Assembly: GCF_024124905.1 (NCBI RefSeq)
Contig: NZ_JAMXST010000005.1
Location: 372,001-436,000 of the forward strand
From: Cellulosimicrobium cellulans
GTDB lineage: Bacteria; Actinomycetota; Actinomycetes; Actinomycetales; Cellulomonadaceae
Length of the DNA: 64,000 nucleotides
Reading direction: 5' to 3'
A program made the translations under genes and the position numbers. The notes beneath the pieces were generated by a model. It did no database searches and was not told the DNA's origin. It saw only the letters and a program-made list of their open reading frames with translations. This document shows, in pieces, positions 1 to 7,148 of the stretch (position 1 is its first letter; every line of letters starts with the position of its first letter).

Positions 1-288
1 CTGGGCGTACGGGCGGGCGGCCTCGCGGGGACGAGCCCCGACCGTGGAGGCGGTGGCCGCGCGGACCTCGCGGCGGTGCCGGAGGCGCTGCGGCGGTGGT
101 CCGACGAGCGGCGGCCCCGCGTCCTGAAGGTCATGAGGATGTCGGCGCAGATGGCCGGGATGTCGCGCACCGTCTCGCCCGTCGCGACGGCCGTGCGCGA
201 CCTCGGCGCGCGCCTCGCCGGGCCGTGGAGCGCAACGCTCGGCGCGTGGGCGCTGCGCGGCGTGCTCGGCTGGCGCCCACCGGGCTGA
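1..288 (+). CDS. C-terminal fragment, probable FAD-dependent monooxygenase
   Basis: Open reading frame that enters the window already in progress and ends with TGA at 286-288, leaving 95 residues. The segment ERRPRVLKVMRMSAQMAG followed by a short helical tail ending in GWRPPG resembles the C-terminal cap helices of PHBH-fold, FAD-dependent aromatic monooxygenases, which often carry an RRxPR..VxxxS pattern. The FAD-binding GxGxxG and substrate domains lie outside the window, so the assignment rests on the tail alone. It could instead be another flavoprotein oxidoreductase. Confidence 0.5.
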   Translation: MGVRAGGLAGTSPDRGGGGRADLAAVPEALRRWSDERRPRVLKVMRMSAQMAGMSRTVSPVATAVRDLGARLAGPWSATLGAWALRGVLGWRPPG

Positions 289-321
289 GCAGACGAGCTC
301 CGCGACGTCGGGACGAGTTCC

Positions 322-627
322 CTACCGGCTCGACCAGTACTCGAAGCAGCGCTGCGCCTCGGTGAACCACGCGTCCTTGCCCGCCGTGAACCCACGCCCC
401 GGTTCCCCGCCGGACTTTCCCACGACCAGGACGGCGAGCGACGGTTCACCGGCGTCGATGCACACGGTCGACACCTTGTCGAGGATCCGCGAGACGTGGC
501 CCGGCAGCGGGATCTTCCGGTCGATCCCCACGGCACGGCCCAGCTCGCCGTACGTCAAGAGCGAGCGGCGCATCGCCGCGACGATCAGCGACGCGCGCGC
601 CTGCGAAGCCATGAGCTCGTAGTCCAC
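322..627 (-). CDS. Small conserved hypothetical protein (101 aa)
   Basis: A soluble 101-residue protein. I chose the GTG at 627 because it sits just after a strong GGAGGAG ribosome-binding site (about 633-640), whereas the ORF could be extended upstream only through unlikely Arg-rich sequence. The middle shows LLTYGELGRAVGI followed by a VSRILDKVS block and LAVLVVGKSGGEPGRGF. This layout recalls small uncharacterised bacterial proteins with a helical start and a short beta sheet that carries a conserved VV.K..G.PG.GF element. No catalytic motif is evident. It is divergent from the response regulator at 770. I do not assign a function. Confidence 0.7.
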   Translation of the reverse strand: MDYELMASQARASLIVAAMRRSLLTYGELGRAVGIDRKIPLPGHVSRILDKVSTVCIDAGEPSLAVLVVGKSGGEPGRGFTAGKDAWFTEAQRCFEYWSSR

Positions 628-757
628 CGTTCTCCTCCGTCGCAACCCGTGGACCGCCGTACGCGGCCCGTGGCGGCACCCAGCATGAGGGACACGAGGT
701 GAACTGTCAGCCACCGGCGCGACACTTCACCCGCAGCACGCCGTGGGCGACCGTCGA

Positions 758-763
758 TAGGGT
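758..763 (+). promoter_or_regulatory. -10 box (TAGGGT) for the response regulator, leaderless
   Basis: TAGGGT fits the actinobacterial TAnnnT -10 consensus and ends 6 nt before the GTG at 770, so transcription would start at or next to the start codon. No Shine-Dalgarno sequence is present, in keeping with a leaderless transcript. Confidence 0.5.
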
Positions 764-769
764 CGCCTC

Positions 770-1423
770 GTGATCAGGGTGCTGGTCGTCGACGACGACC
801 CGATGGTGCGACGGCTGCTCCGGACGATCCTGCGACCGGACGACATCGAGGTCGTCGCCGAGGCTGCGGACGGCGACGAGGTGGTGACCGCCGTGCAGGC
901 CCACCACCCCGACGTCGTGCTCATGGACCTGCGGATGCCGCGGGTCGACGGCGTGGCCGCCACGCGTTCCGTGCGGGGGCTCCCGGACCCGCCCGGGGTC
1001 ATCGCCATGACGTCGTTCGACACCGAGGCCGTCATCCTCGGCGCCGTGCACGCCGGCGCGTCGGGCTTCCTCGCCAAGGACGCCTCCCCGGAGGAGATCG
1101 TGGCCGCCGTGCGGGCCGTCGCTGCCGGCGACGGCGCGCTCTCGCCGCGCGCCGCACGGACCGTGATGGCTCAGGTCAGCGCCGCGTCGGGTGCAGCCGG
1201 GCGCCGCGAAGCGTCGGAGAAGCTCGCCACGCTGACCGAGCGCGAGCTCGACGTCGCGCGGCTCGTCTCAGAAGGCCTCTCCAACGCCCAGATCGCGCAG
1301 CGGCTGTTCCTCGGCGAGGCGACCGTCAAGACCCACCTCGCCGCCGCGTCGGCCAAGCTCGGCGTCACCAACCGCGTGCAGCTCGCGGTGATCGTGACGC
1401 AGTCCGACACCGGCCCCGCGTAG
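770..1423 (+). CDS. NarL/FixJ-family response regulator (LuxR HTH)
   Basis: A 217-residue two-component response regulator. The receiver domain (residues 1-120) has the acidic pocket DDD at 8-10, the phospho-acceptor D53 in VVLMDLRMP, T81 and K103. A LuxR-type helix-turn-helix follows at about 155-207 (LTERELDVARLVSEGLSN... VKTHL). Such proteins bind DNA as dimers after phosphorylation by a sensor kinase. No histidine kinase gene is visible next to it, so it is an orphan regulator in this window. The start is a GTG with no ribosome-binding site but a TAGGGT box 6 nt upstream, which suggests leaderless expression. It has the usual family length. Confidence 0.93.
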   Translation: MIRVLVVDDDPMVRRLLRTILRPDDIEVVAEAADGDEVVTAVQAHHPDVVLMDLRMPRVDGVAATRSVRGLPDPPGVIAMTSFDTEAVILGAVHAGASGFLAKDASPEEIVAAVRAVAAGDGALSPRAARTVMAQVSAASGAAGRREASEKLATLTERELDVARLVSEGLSNAQIAQRLFLGEATVKTHLAAASAKLGVTNRVQLAVIVTQSDTGPA

Positions 1424-1498
1424 CGATCAGCTCCCGCACGGTCCACGGGTCGTCGACGTCCGCGACCGCGGTCCCGAGCGGCGGGCGGGCGGGGAGCC

Positions 1499-1749
1499 CG
1501 ACGTCGGGCGGCCGGCATCGTCCTCGCGGTCGCCCGCGACGCGTCCGGGGACGTCCTGCGCCGCGTCCGGCTCGACGGACCCGACGCCGACGACCTCACC
1601 GCACACTTCCTCGCGGGGGGGGCGCCGCCCGTGCCGCCGCAGGAGAGGCCCAGGCGACGGGAGCGCTCGGCCCGGTGCAGGCGTTCGGCCTCCACGCGCT
1701 GCTCGCGGCGGCTCGCGAGGCGGGCATCACCGTGACGACCGGTCGCTGA
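1499..1749 (+). pseudogene. Frameshifted remnant, possibly saccharopine-dehydrogenase-like tail
   Basis: Two coding-like pieces sit in different frames: residues reading GIVLAVARDASGDVLRRVRL up to about 1615, then VQAFGLHALLAAAREAGI ending at TGA 1747-1749. Removing one G from the run of eight G at about 1615-1622 joins them into one uninterrupted frame, so either the gene is broken or the homopolymer was miscounted. No good start codon or ribosome-binding site is visible upstream. The pattern VRL.GPD..DLTA....G and the final PVQAFGL..L resemble the end of saccharopine dehydrogenase-like proteins; this is a weak, inferred match. The rest of 1424-1805 holds no other supported gene. Confidence 0.35.
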
Positions 1750-1805
1750 CGCCCGCGCTCCCCACCGCCGGGCGACGCGCGAGTCCTCGGGGACACCGCG
1801 GTCGG

Positions 1806-2327
1806 TCAGCGGGCCGCGAGCGCCGCGCGCAGGATCCGCACGGCCCGGGGACCGACCCCGTGCAGGGCGAGCAGCTCCCGATCACTGAGCCGCGCGACGT
1901 CGGACAGCGTGACGATGCCCGCGCCCGCGAGCGCGCGCGTCGCGGGGCGGCCGATGGCGACCGGGAGGTCGCCGACCGACCCGGGCTCCGCGGCGTCCGC
2001 GGCGACCAGAGCGGCCCCGAGCCGTTGCGGCGCACGGGCGAACCACGCGCGCCGCACCCAGTGGTTGGCCTGCTGGCCGTCGAGGGCGGCGAGCGGCACG
2101 CTCGCGCCGAGCAGGTGGTCGCCGCGCGTCCACCGGCGCGCGGCGGGGTGCTCGGCGAGCACGCGCGCGACGTCGTCGTCCGCGAGGCGGAGCTGCACGA
2201 CGTCGTCCCGCGTCACCACCGCGAATCGTCGCCCGCGCACCACGAAGGACACGGTCCCGGCGGCCACGCCCTCTGCCACCTCGGGCAGGGCGAGAGCGGC
2301 CGCGCGGACCTGCGAGAGCGTCGTCAT
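1806..2327 (-). CDS. YjbR/MmcQ-domain protein with C-terminal helix-hairpin-helix
   Basis: A 173-residue protein. Residues 1-110 match the MmcQ/YjbR fold (LPEVAEGVA..., a VVRGRRFAVV strand pair, and the terminal NHWVRRAWF motif followed by an L.AALVAAD helix). Residues 125-173 form a helix-hairpin-helix module like that of the RNA polymerase alpha C-terminal domain (IGRPATRALAGAGI... LHGVGPRAVRILRAAL). The combination suggests a DNA-associated protein, but no biochemical role is established for this fusion. The start at 2327 is an ATG with no strong ribosome-binding site. It is transcribed toward the decayed region and is divergent from the gene at 2481. Confidence 0.8.
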   Translation of the reverse strand: MTTLSQVRAAALALPEVAEGVAAGTVSFVVRGRRFAVVTRDDVVQLRLADDDVARVLAEHPAARRWTRGDHLLGASVPLAALDGQQANHWVRRAWFARAPQRLGAALVAADAAEPGSVGDLPVAIGRPATRALAGAGIVTLSDVARLSDRELLALHGVGPRAVRILRAALAAR

Positions 2328-2467
2328 ACCGCCACCCTGCCACGCATCGCGACGGTGCTCGAGGCCAGCACGCGGTCATCGACCGCCAGCCAGGGTGTCG
2401 TCGACCGTGTTCGGCGCAAGACGATCGTCGACCCCATGGTCGGCGGGAGCGTGACAGCGGTCGCTCG

Positions 2468-2473
2468 TAGGAT
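2468..2473 (+). promoter_or_regulatory. -10 box (TAGGAT), leaderless start at 2481
   Basis: TAGGAT ends 7 nt before the ATG at 2481. This spacing places the transcription start at the start codon and favours 2481 over the upstream ATG at 2478. Confidence 0.4.
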
Positions 2474-2480
2474 CAGGATG

Positions 2481-3458
2481 ATGTCTGACCACACCACGAG
2501 GGCGTCCTTCCCGGACCCTCGGCACGACGAACCGCCCCTCCCGCCGTCCGCCGCTCTCGCGCGCAAGGTCGCCGACCCGGGGGCCATCCTGCGGCTGGTG
2601 GGCAACGGCGAGTCCGTCGACGACCTGCCGCGCACGCCCGACGGCCTCCTGGACCCGCCGTCGAGCGTCGGGACGAAGATCCGCAACGGCGTGCTGCTCG
2701 TGCTGCTGTCCGGGGGCTTCGTCTGGCTCGTCACGGTCAACGCGTGGGACCACGACGGCTTCTTCCCGTGGTTCTGGAACGTCGTGTGGACGATCTTCCC
2801 GTGGGTGTTCCTCGGCCCGCTCTGGGCCGGGTACGCGCGGTCGCTGCGGCGGTCGCGCGACGACGCCCCGCTCTACGCCCAGTACCACCGCGACCGGAAG
2901 GCCGCGGTCCGCGAGGAGGGCGTCGTGACCGCGTCGGTCACCGACCGCACGGACTCGGGCGGGGTCGCACAGTGCGTGGTCCGCGTGCGGCACGGCGCGC
3001 TCACGACGACGGTCACGCGTCTCGCGCCGGTGACGAACCTGCTCCCGTCGGAGGTCCCGCAGCCCGGCGACCCGGTGGTCGTGTGGCGCCTGCCCGGGGA
3101 GCGGGTCGTGGTGCAGGCGCGCCGCGACCGCACGCGCGCCTTGCACGACGCCGCACGGGCCGCCGGGTCCGCCGCGGTCACCGATGCGCGGGTCACCGAC
3201 TCCCCGGTCGCCGAGCCCGTGAGCGCGGTGGCCCCGAGCGCGTCCGAGGACGCGCCGGCCTGGGGCTCACCCGCGCCGGCCTCGTCGACGACCACGACCA
3301 CCACGACCCGGACGACCCGCGGCGGGAACGCTCCCGAGGTCACCGTGCAGCACGGGATCGCGGCGGCGCTCTCGGAGCTCGCGCACCTGCACGCCTCGGG
3401 CGCCCTGACCGACGACGAGCTCGCCGCGGCGAAGCGGATGCTGCTCGGCGGGTCCTGA
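2481..3458 (+). CDS. Membrane protein with C-terminal SHOCT domain
   Basis: A 325-residue protein. A soluble N-terminus (1-60) is followed by two membrane segments, about 70-90 (GVLLVLLSGGFVWLVTVNAW) and 95-115 (FWNVVWTIFPWVFLGPLW). A beta-rich domain (about 145-220) follows, then an Ala/Pro/Thr-rich linker with a TTTTTTT run. The final 30 residues (ALSELAHLHASGALTDDELAAAKRM) are a SHOCT motif, a short helix-turn-helix-like module often found at protein ends and thought to mediate oligomerisation. The reading frame is open far upstream, but the promoter-like TAGGAT and the composition favour ATG 2481. Cytoplasmic or membrane-associated; no specific function can be given. Confidence 0.75.
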   Translation: MSDHTTRASFPDPRHDEPPLPPSAALARKVADPGAILRLVGNGESVDDLPRTPDGLLDPPSSVGTKIRNGVLLVLLSGGFVWLVTVNAWDHDGFFPWFWNVVWTIFPWVFLGPLWAGYARSLRRSRDDAPLYAQYHRDRKAAVREEGVVTASVTDRTDSGGVAQCVVRVRHGALTTTVTRLAPVTNLLPSEVPQPGDPVVVWRLPGERVVVQARRDRTRALHDAARAAGSAAVTDARVTDSPVAEPVSAVAPSASEDAPAWGSPAPASSTTTTTTTRTTRGGNAPEVTVQHGIAAALSELAHLHASGALTDDELAAAKRMLLGGS

Positions 3459-3530
3459 CCGACCGGACGCCCCGGCGAGGACGGCGCACCCAACCGACCG
3501 GGCGCGCGTCGTCGGACCCACCCCTGCTGC

Positions 3531-3616
3531 GCCGTCGAGCACGAGGTTGCGCGCCGTCGAGCACGACATCCGTGTCGTTCTGAGCCTGAGAACGACGTCG
3601 ATGTCGTGTTCGGCGC
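3531..3616. repeat. Dispersed asymmetric palindrome, copy A
   Basis: A detached half-arm (3531-3550, GCCGTCGAGCACGAGGTTGC) precedes an imperfect stem-loop at 3551-3616 with arms starting GCGCCGTCGAGCACGACATC and ending GATGTCGTGTTCGGCGC. The inner stem is TCGTTCT...AGAACGA. It lies between two co-directional genes, after the stop at 3458 and before the start at 3645. One of six family members in this window. It has no T-tract; a terminator-like, REP-like or RNA-processing role is possible. Confidence 0.85.
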
Positions 3617-3644
3617 CGGTCCGGAGACCCGGCAGACTGTCCCC

Positions 3645-4274
3645 GTGAGCAGCCGCCCGCCCCGTCCCCCGCACCGGACCGGCATGGTGTGGACCGCCGT
3701 GCCCGGCGGGGTGCGGGGGCGCGAGCGCCTGACCCCGGTCGTCGACTACCTCGCGGTCCTGCTCGTCCTGCTCGTGCTGTTCGGCGGGTCGGTGTGGTTC
3801 GTCGTGTGGCTGCTGCTCCAGGAGGAGGGGGTCGCCGCGGCGGTCTCGTGCTTCCTGGTCGTCGGCTTCGGCGTCGCGCTGGTGGCCTACGTGCGCGGGC
3901 CGTCGAACCAGGCCGTCGTCCTGCGACCGCACGAGATCGAGCTGCCCGTGGGGCCGGAGCCGGCACGCGTCGTCGTGCGGTGGGACGACGTCGCGGGGGT
4001 GCGGGTGCTGGAGGGCGAGCGGCGTCCGGCGCTGCGGGTCGAGCTGCGCGACGGCGCGCGGGCCCGGCACGCCGAGGGCGAGGACCTGCTCCAGGTCCGC
4101 CCGGCGAACGGGCCGGACCCGGACTCGGTCGACGTCGCGGACGCCGAGGCGGTCGCCCGCGTCCTGCGGCACCTGCTGGACCACCCGGAGGACCGCGCGC
4201 GCCTCGCGCAGCGCGGCGGCGTGGGCATCGTCCTCGCGTTCGCGCGCCCGGTCTACGGCGACCCACCTGCCTGA
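3645..4274 (+). CDS. Small membrane protein with two TM helices, PH-like domain
   Basis: A 209-residue protein starting at GTG 3645, chosen because the frame upstream runs into the palindromic repeat ending at 3616. An ATG at 3684 is an alternative. Two hydrophobic helices at about 37-62 (DYLAVLLVLLVLFGGSVWFVV) and 66-88 are followed by a cytoplasmic beta-rich domain, ELPVGPEPARVVVRWDDVAGVRVLEG, that has the look of bacterial PH-like (YcxB/bPH) domains. A C-terminal helix with VARVLRHLLDHPEDRARL follows. No enzymatic motif is visible. It shares strand with the SHOCT gene but is separated by repeat copy A, so it is probably its own unit. Confidence 0.7.
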   Translation: MSSRPPRPPHRTGMVWTAVPGGVRGRERLTPVVDYLAVLLVLLVLFGGSVWFVVWLLLQEEGVAAAVSCFLVVGFGVALVAYVRGPSNQAVVLRPHEIELPVGPEPARVVVRWDDVAGVRVLEGERRPALRVELRDGARARHAEGEDLLQVRPANGPDPDSVDVADAEAVARVLRHLLDHPEDRARLAQRGGVGIVLAFARPVYGDPPA

Positions 4275-4304
4275 CCCGGCCGCCGCCTGCCTGATGTCAG
4301 CCCC

Positions 4305-4386
4305 CCGAACACGACCTCACCCGCCGTCGAGCACGACATGAGAGTCGCCAGACGACCGATAACGACCTTCATGTCGTGTTCGGCGC
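4305..4386. repeat. Dispersed asymmetric palindrome, copy B
   Basis: A half-arm CGAACACGACCTCACCC at about 4307-4323 precedes a stem-loop at 4323-4386: left arm GCCGTCGAGCACGACATGA, right arm TCATGTCGTGTTCGGCGC. It lies just after the stop codon at 4274. It has the same orientation and half-arm placement as copy A. Confidence 0.85.
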
Positions 4387-4430
4387 GGGAACGGGAGGGC
4401 GGCAGCCCGGTGGACCGGGTGGAGCGGGTA

Positions 4431-4481
4431 CGACGACGGCCCGAGCCCGCACCTGGGGGGTGCGGGGTCGGGCCGTCGTCG
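4431..4481. terminator. Bidirectional stem-loop between convergent genes
   Basis: A perfect GC-rich hairpin with arms GACGACGGCCCGAGCCCGCA and its near complement ending GGGCCGTCGTC. It lies between the convergent genes ending at 4274 and 4516. No T-run follows, which is usual for actinobacterial intrinsic terminators. Confidence 0.6.
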
Positions 4482-4515
4482 ATCGGACTGGTCAGGTCGG
4501 ACCGTCAGGCGTCGG

Positions 4516-6981
4516 TCAGCGGCGACCGATGTCGGACAGCTCGGCCGCGGCGATGATGAGCTCGCGCTCGGCGTCGTCGAGCACGCCGTCCCACACGAGG
4601 TCCTCGGTCACGAGGCTCACGTGGTCGACGAACTCGCGGTGCGTCGGGTACTCGTCGGTCTCGGCGACGTAGTCGTTCACGGTGCAGCCCGTGCCGTCGT
4701 CGTAGTTCTGGACGGTGCTGTCGTGGCCGTCGATGATGACGGTCGGACGCACGTCCGAGCCCACGCAGCGGTCGCGGACGAGCTGCAGGACCGTGAAGGT
4801 CACCTCGCCCGTCGTGACGTTGCCGACGCCGTCGACGGCGCGGTAGCGGACCACGTGCTGGCCGTCGGCCGCGAACGCGACGGGGGCCGCGTAGCGCTGC
4901 CAGGAGCCGCCGTCGGCCTGGAACTCGATGCGGTCGACGCCCGACTCCTCGTCGACCGCGGTCAGCGTGACCCGGGCGCTGGCGACGAAGTCGCCGTCGC
5001 GGGTCCGGCTGCCGCTGACGGCGGCCGTGACGACGGGGCCGTCGGTGTCGCCCGGCTCCTCGCCGCCCGCGATGACGAACGTCGCCGTCTTCAGGGCGGA
5101 GACGTTGCCCGCGACGTCCGTCGCGCGGTACGTGACGGTGTGCGCACCGGGGGTCCGCACGGAGATCTGCTTCGCGTACGGGAGCCACTCCCCGCCGTCG
5201 ACCTGGTACTCGACCGAGGCGACGCCGGAGTCGGCGTCCGTCGCGAGGAGGCGCAGGAAGACGGTCGAGAGGTACTCGCCGGCCTCGTTCTTCGTCCCGC
5301 CCATCACGCGGTGGTCGACCGTGGGGGCGACGGTGTCGCCGCCCTGGCCGGCCACGACGTCGAACGTGAGGCTCGCGGGCTCCGTGACGTTGCCCGCCAC
5401 GTCGGTCGCGCGGTAGGCGAGCGTGTGCCGACCCGGCTCGTCGACGACGACGGCCTCGGTGTACTCGGTCCAGCCCGCACCGTCGAGGTCGTACTCGACG
5501 GACGCGACGCCGGAGCCGTCGTCGGTCGCGGTGAGCTGCACGGACGCGGAGCCGACGTAGGCGCCGTCCTCGTCCTGCGTGCCGCTGAGCTGCGTCTCGA
5601 CGACCGGGGCCGTCGTGTCCTCGCCGGCGTCGGCGACGACGACGAACTCCGTGACGGACTCCTCGGACACGTTGCCCGCGACGTCGGTCGCCCGGTAGAC
5701 GAGCGTGTGCTCGCCGGGCTCGTCGACGACGAGCGGCGCGGTGTACGGGGCCCAGCCGGCGCCGTCGAGGTCGTACTCGACGGTCTCCACGCCGGACGCG
5801 TCGTCCGTCGCGGTGAGCGTCGCCGTGGCGGACCCGACGAACGCGCCGTTGTCGTCCTGCTCGCCCGTGATCTCGGCGGTCACGGTCGGGGCGGTCGTGT
5901 CCTGCTCGCCGTCCTCGACGACCGTGAAGGTCACCGAGCCGACCTCGGACACGTTGCCCGCGACGTCGGTCGCGCGGTAGGAGACGGTGTGCTCGCCGAG
6001 CTCGGTGAACGGCACCGTCGTCGTGTAGGGCAGCCACGCGCCGCCGTCGACCTGGTACTCGACCGACGCGACGCCCGACCCCTCGTCCGAGGCGTGGAGC
6101 ATGAACGCGGCCGTGCCGATGTACGCGCCGTTCTCGTCCTGCTGACCCATGACCATGGGCTCGACGGTCGGCGCGGTCGTGTCCTCCTCGACGTCGCCCT
6201 CGACGACGGTGAACTCCGCGGTCTGGGCCTCGGACGTGTTGCCCGCCGTGTCGGTCGCGCGGAACTGCAGGGTGTGCGCGCCGACGGCGTCGACGAGGAA
6301 CGGCTCGGTGTACGCCTGCCAGCCCGCGCCGTCGAGGTCGTACTCGACCCCGGCCACGCCGGACTGGTCGTCGGTCGCGTCGAGCGTGACCGTGGCGCCG
6401 CCGACGTACGCGCCGTCGCCGTCCTGCTCGCCCGTGAGGAGCGCGGAGACCGCGGGTGCGGTCGTGTCGTCGCCCCCGCCGCCGTCGGTGACGACGAGCT
6501 CGCCCCACATCTCGCCGTGGCCGGGGATCGCGCAGAAGTAGCGGTAGGTGCCGGACGTGAGGGTCACGTCCTTCTCGTGCAGCCCGCCGTTCGCGTCGAA
6601 CGGGCTCGCGAGGATGTTCACGTCGAGGTCGTGGTTGTAGCCGGCCGTCGACGTGTCGAACGTGAGCGTGTGGCTCATGCCGAACGTGCTGCCGGTCGCG
6701 ATGCTGTTCTCGAACACGATCGTGGCCGGGCCGGCCTCGGCCGTGGCCGGGAAGGACTTGTAGTCGGTCACGCTGTTGTCCGCGGTCCAGGTGAGGACCT
6801 GCGCGGCGGCGACGGTGCTGCTCGCGACGGACGAGACGGCGGACGGTGCCGTCGCTGTGGGGGCCGCCGAGGCCGGGGCGACGGTGAGGACCGTCGTCGC
6901 GGTGAGTCCGGCGACCGTGGCGGCGAGGAACCGCCGCGCGCCGCGGCGGCGAGGGCCGCCGGGACTGGTACGTCGTTCCAT
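4516..6981 (-). CDS. Secreted cupredoxin protein with six Ig-like (OmpL47-type) repeats
   Basis: An 821-residue exported protein. The start is ATG 6981, behind a GGAGGAG site 9 nt away. A signal peptide (1-39, RRFLAATVAGLTATT...ASA) is followed by a plastocyanin-like domain (about 60-165) with type I copper ligands H104, C150, H155 and M158 (CAIPGHGEMWG). Six repeats of about 93 residues follow (about 172-735). Each begins D-T-x-x-P and has GAYVG, SGVASVEYDLDG.GW..Y and H(T/V)L.YRATDVAGNVSE elements typical of OmpL47-type beta domains. The last 80 residues form a small Cys-containing module also found in the neighbouring protein at 7149-11144. It is the last gene of a three-gene secreted oxidoreductase unit. 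An extracellular electron-transfer or copper-binding role is inferred. Confidence 0.85.
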   Translation of the reverse strand: MERRTSPGGPRRRGARRFLAATVAGLTATTVLTVAPASAAPTATAPSAVSSVASSTVAAAQVLTWTADNSVTDYKSFPATAEAGPATIVFENSIATGSTFGMSHTLTFDTSTAGYNHDLDVNILASPFDANGGLHEKDVTLTSGTYRYFCAIPGHGEMWGELVVTDGGGGDDTTAPAVSALLTGEQDGDGAYVGGATVTLDATDDQSGVAGVEYDLDGAGWQAYTEPFLVDAVGAHTLQFRATDTAGNTSEAQTAEFTVVEGDVEEDTTAPTVEPMVMGQQDENGAYIGTAAFMLHASDEGSGVASVEYQVDGGAWLPYTTTVPFTELGEHTVSYRATDVAGNVSEVGSVTFTVVEDGEQDTTAPTVTAEITGEQDDNGAFVGSATATLTATDDASGVETVEYDLDGAGWAPYTAPLVVDEPGEHTLVYRATDVAGNVSEESVTEFVVVADAGEDTTAPVVETQLSGTQDEDGAYVGSASVQLTATDDGSGVASVEYDLDGAGWTEYTEAVVVDEPGRHTLAYRATDVAGNVTEPASLTFDVVAGQGGDTVAPTVDHRVMGGTKNEAGEYLSTVFLRLLATDADSGVASVEYQVDGGEWLPYAKQISVRTPGAHTVTYRATDVAGNVSALKTATFVIAGGEEPGDTDGPVVTAAVSGSRTRDGDFVASARVTLTAVDEESGVDRIEFQADGGSWQRYAAPVAFAADGQHVVRYRAVDGVGNVTTGEVTFTVLQLVRDRCVGSDVRPTVIIDGHDSTVQNYDDGTGCTVNDYVAETDEYPTHREFVDHVSLVTEDLVWDGVLDDAERELIIAAAELSDIGRR

Positions 6982-7148
6982 GAGGGTGCACTCCTCCGGG
7001 GGTGTCTGGGGTTCTGTCGGGCTGGTCGGGCTGTCCGGGCGTGGTCGGGGCGGGCCGTGCAGCCTGCCCCGAGGGCCGCCGTCGTGCGGCACGACGGCGG
7101 CCCCGGGGTCGGCGGGGACGGCCGGCCGGCCGCCCCCGCCGGGCGGTG

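Noticed and set aside
1860-2480. N-terminal extension of the SHOCT-domain protein
   Set aside because: Runs antisense through the YjbR-HhH gene; start at 2481 has its own promoter-like box.
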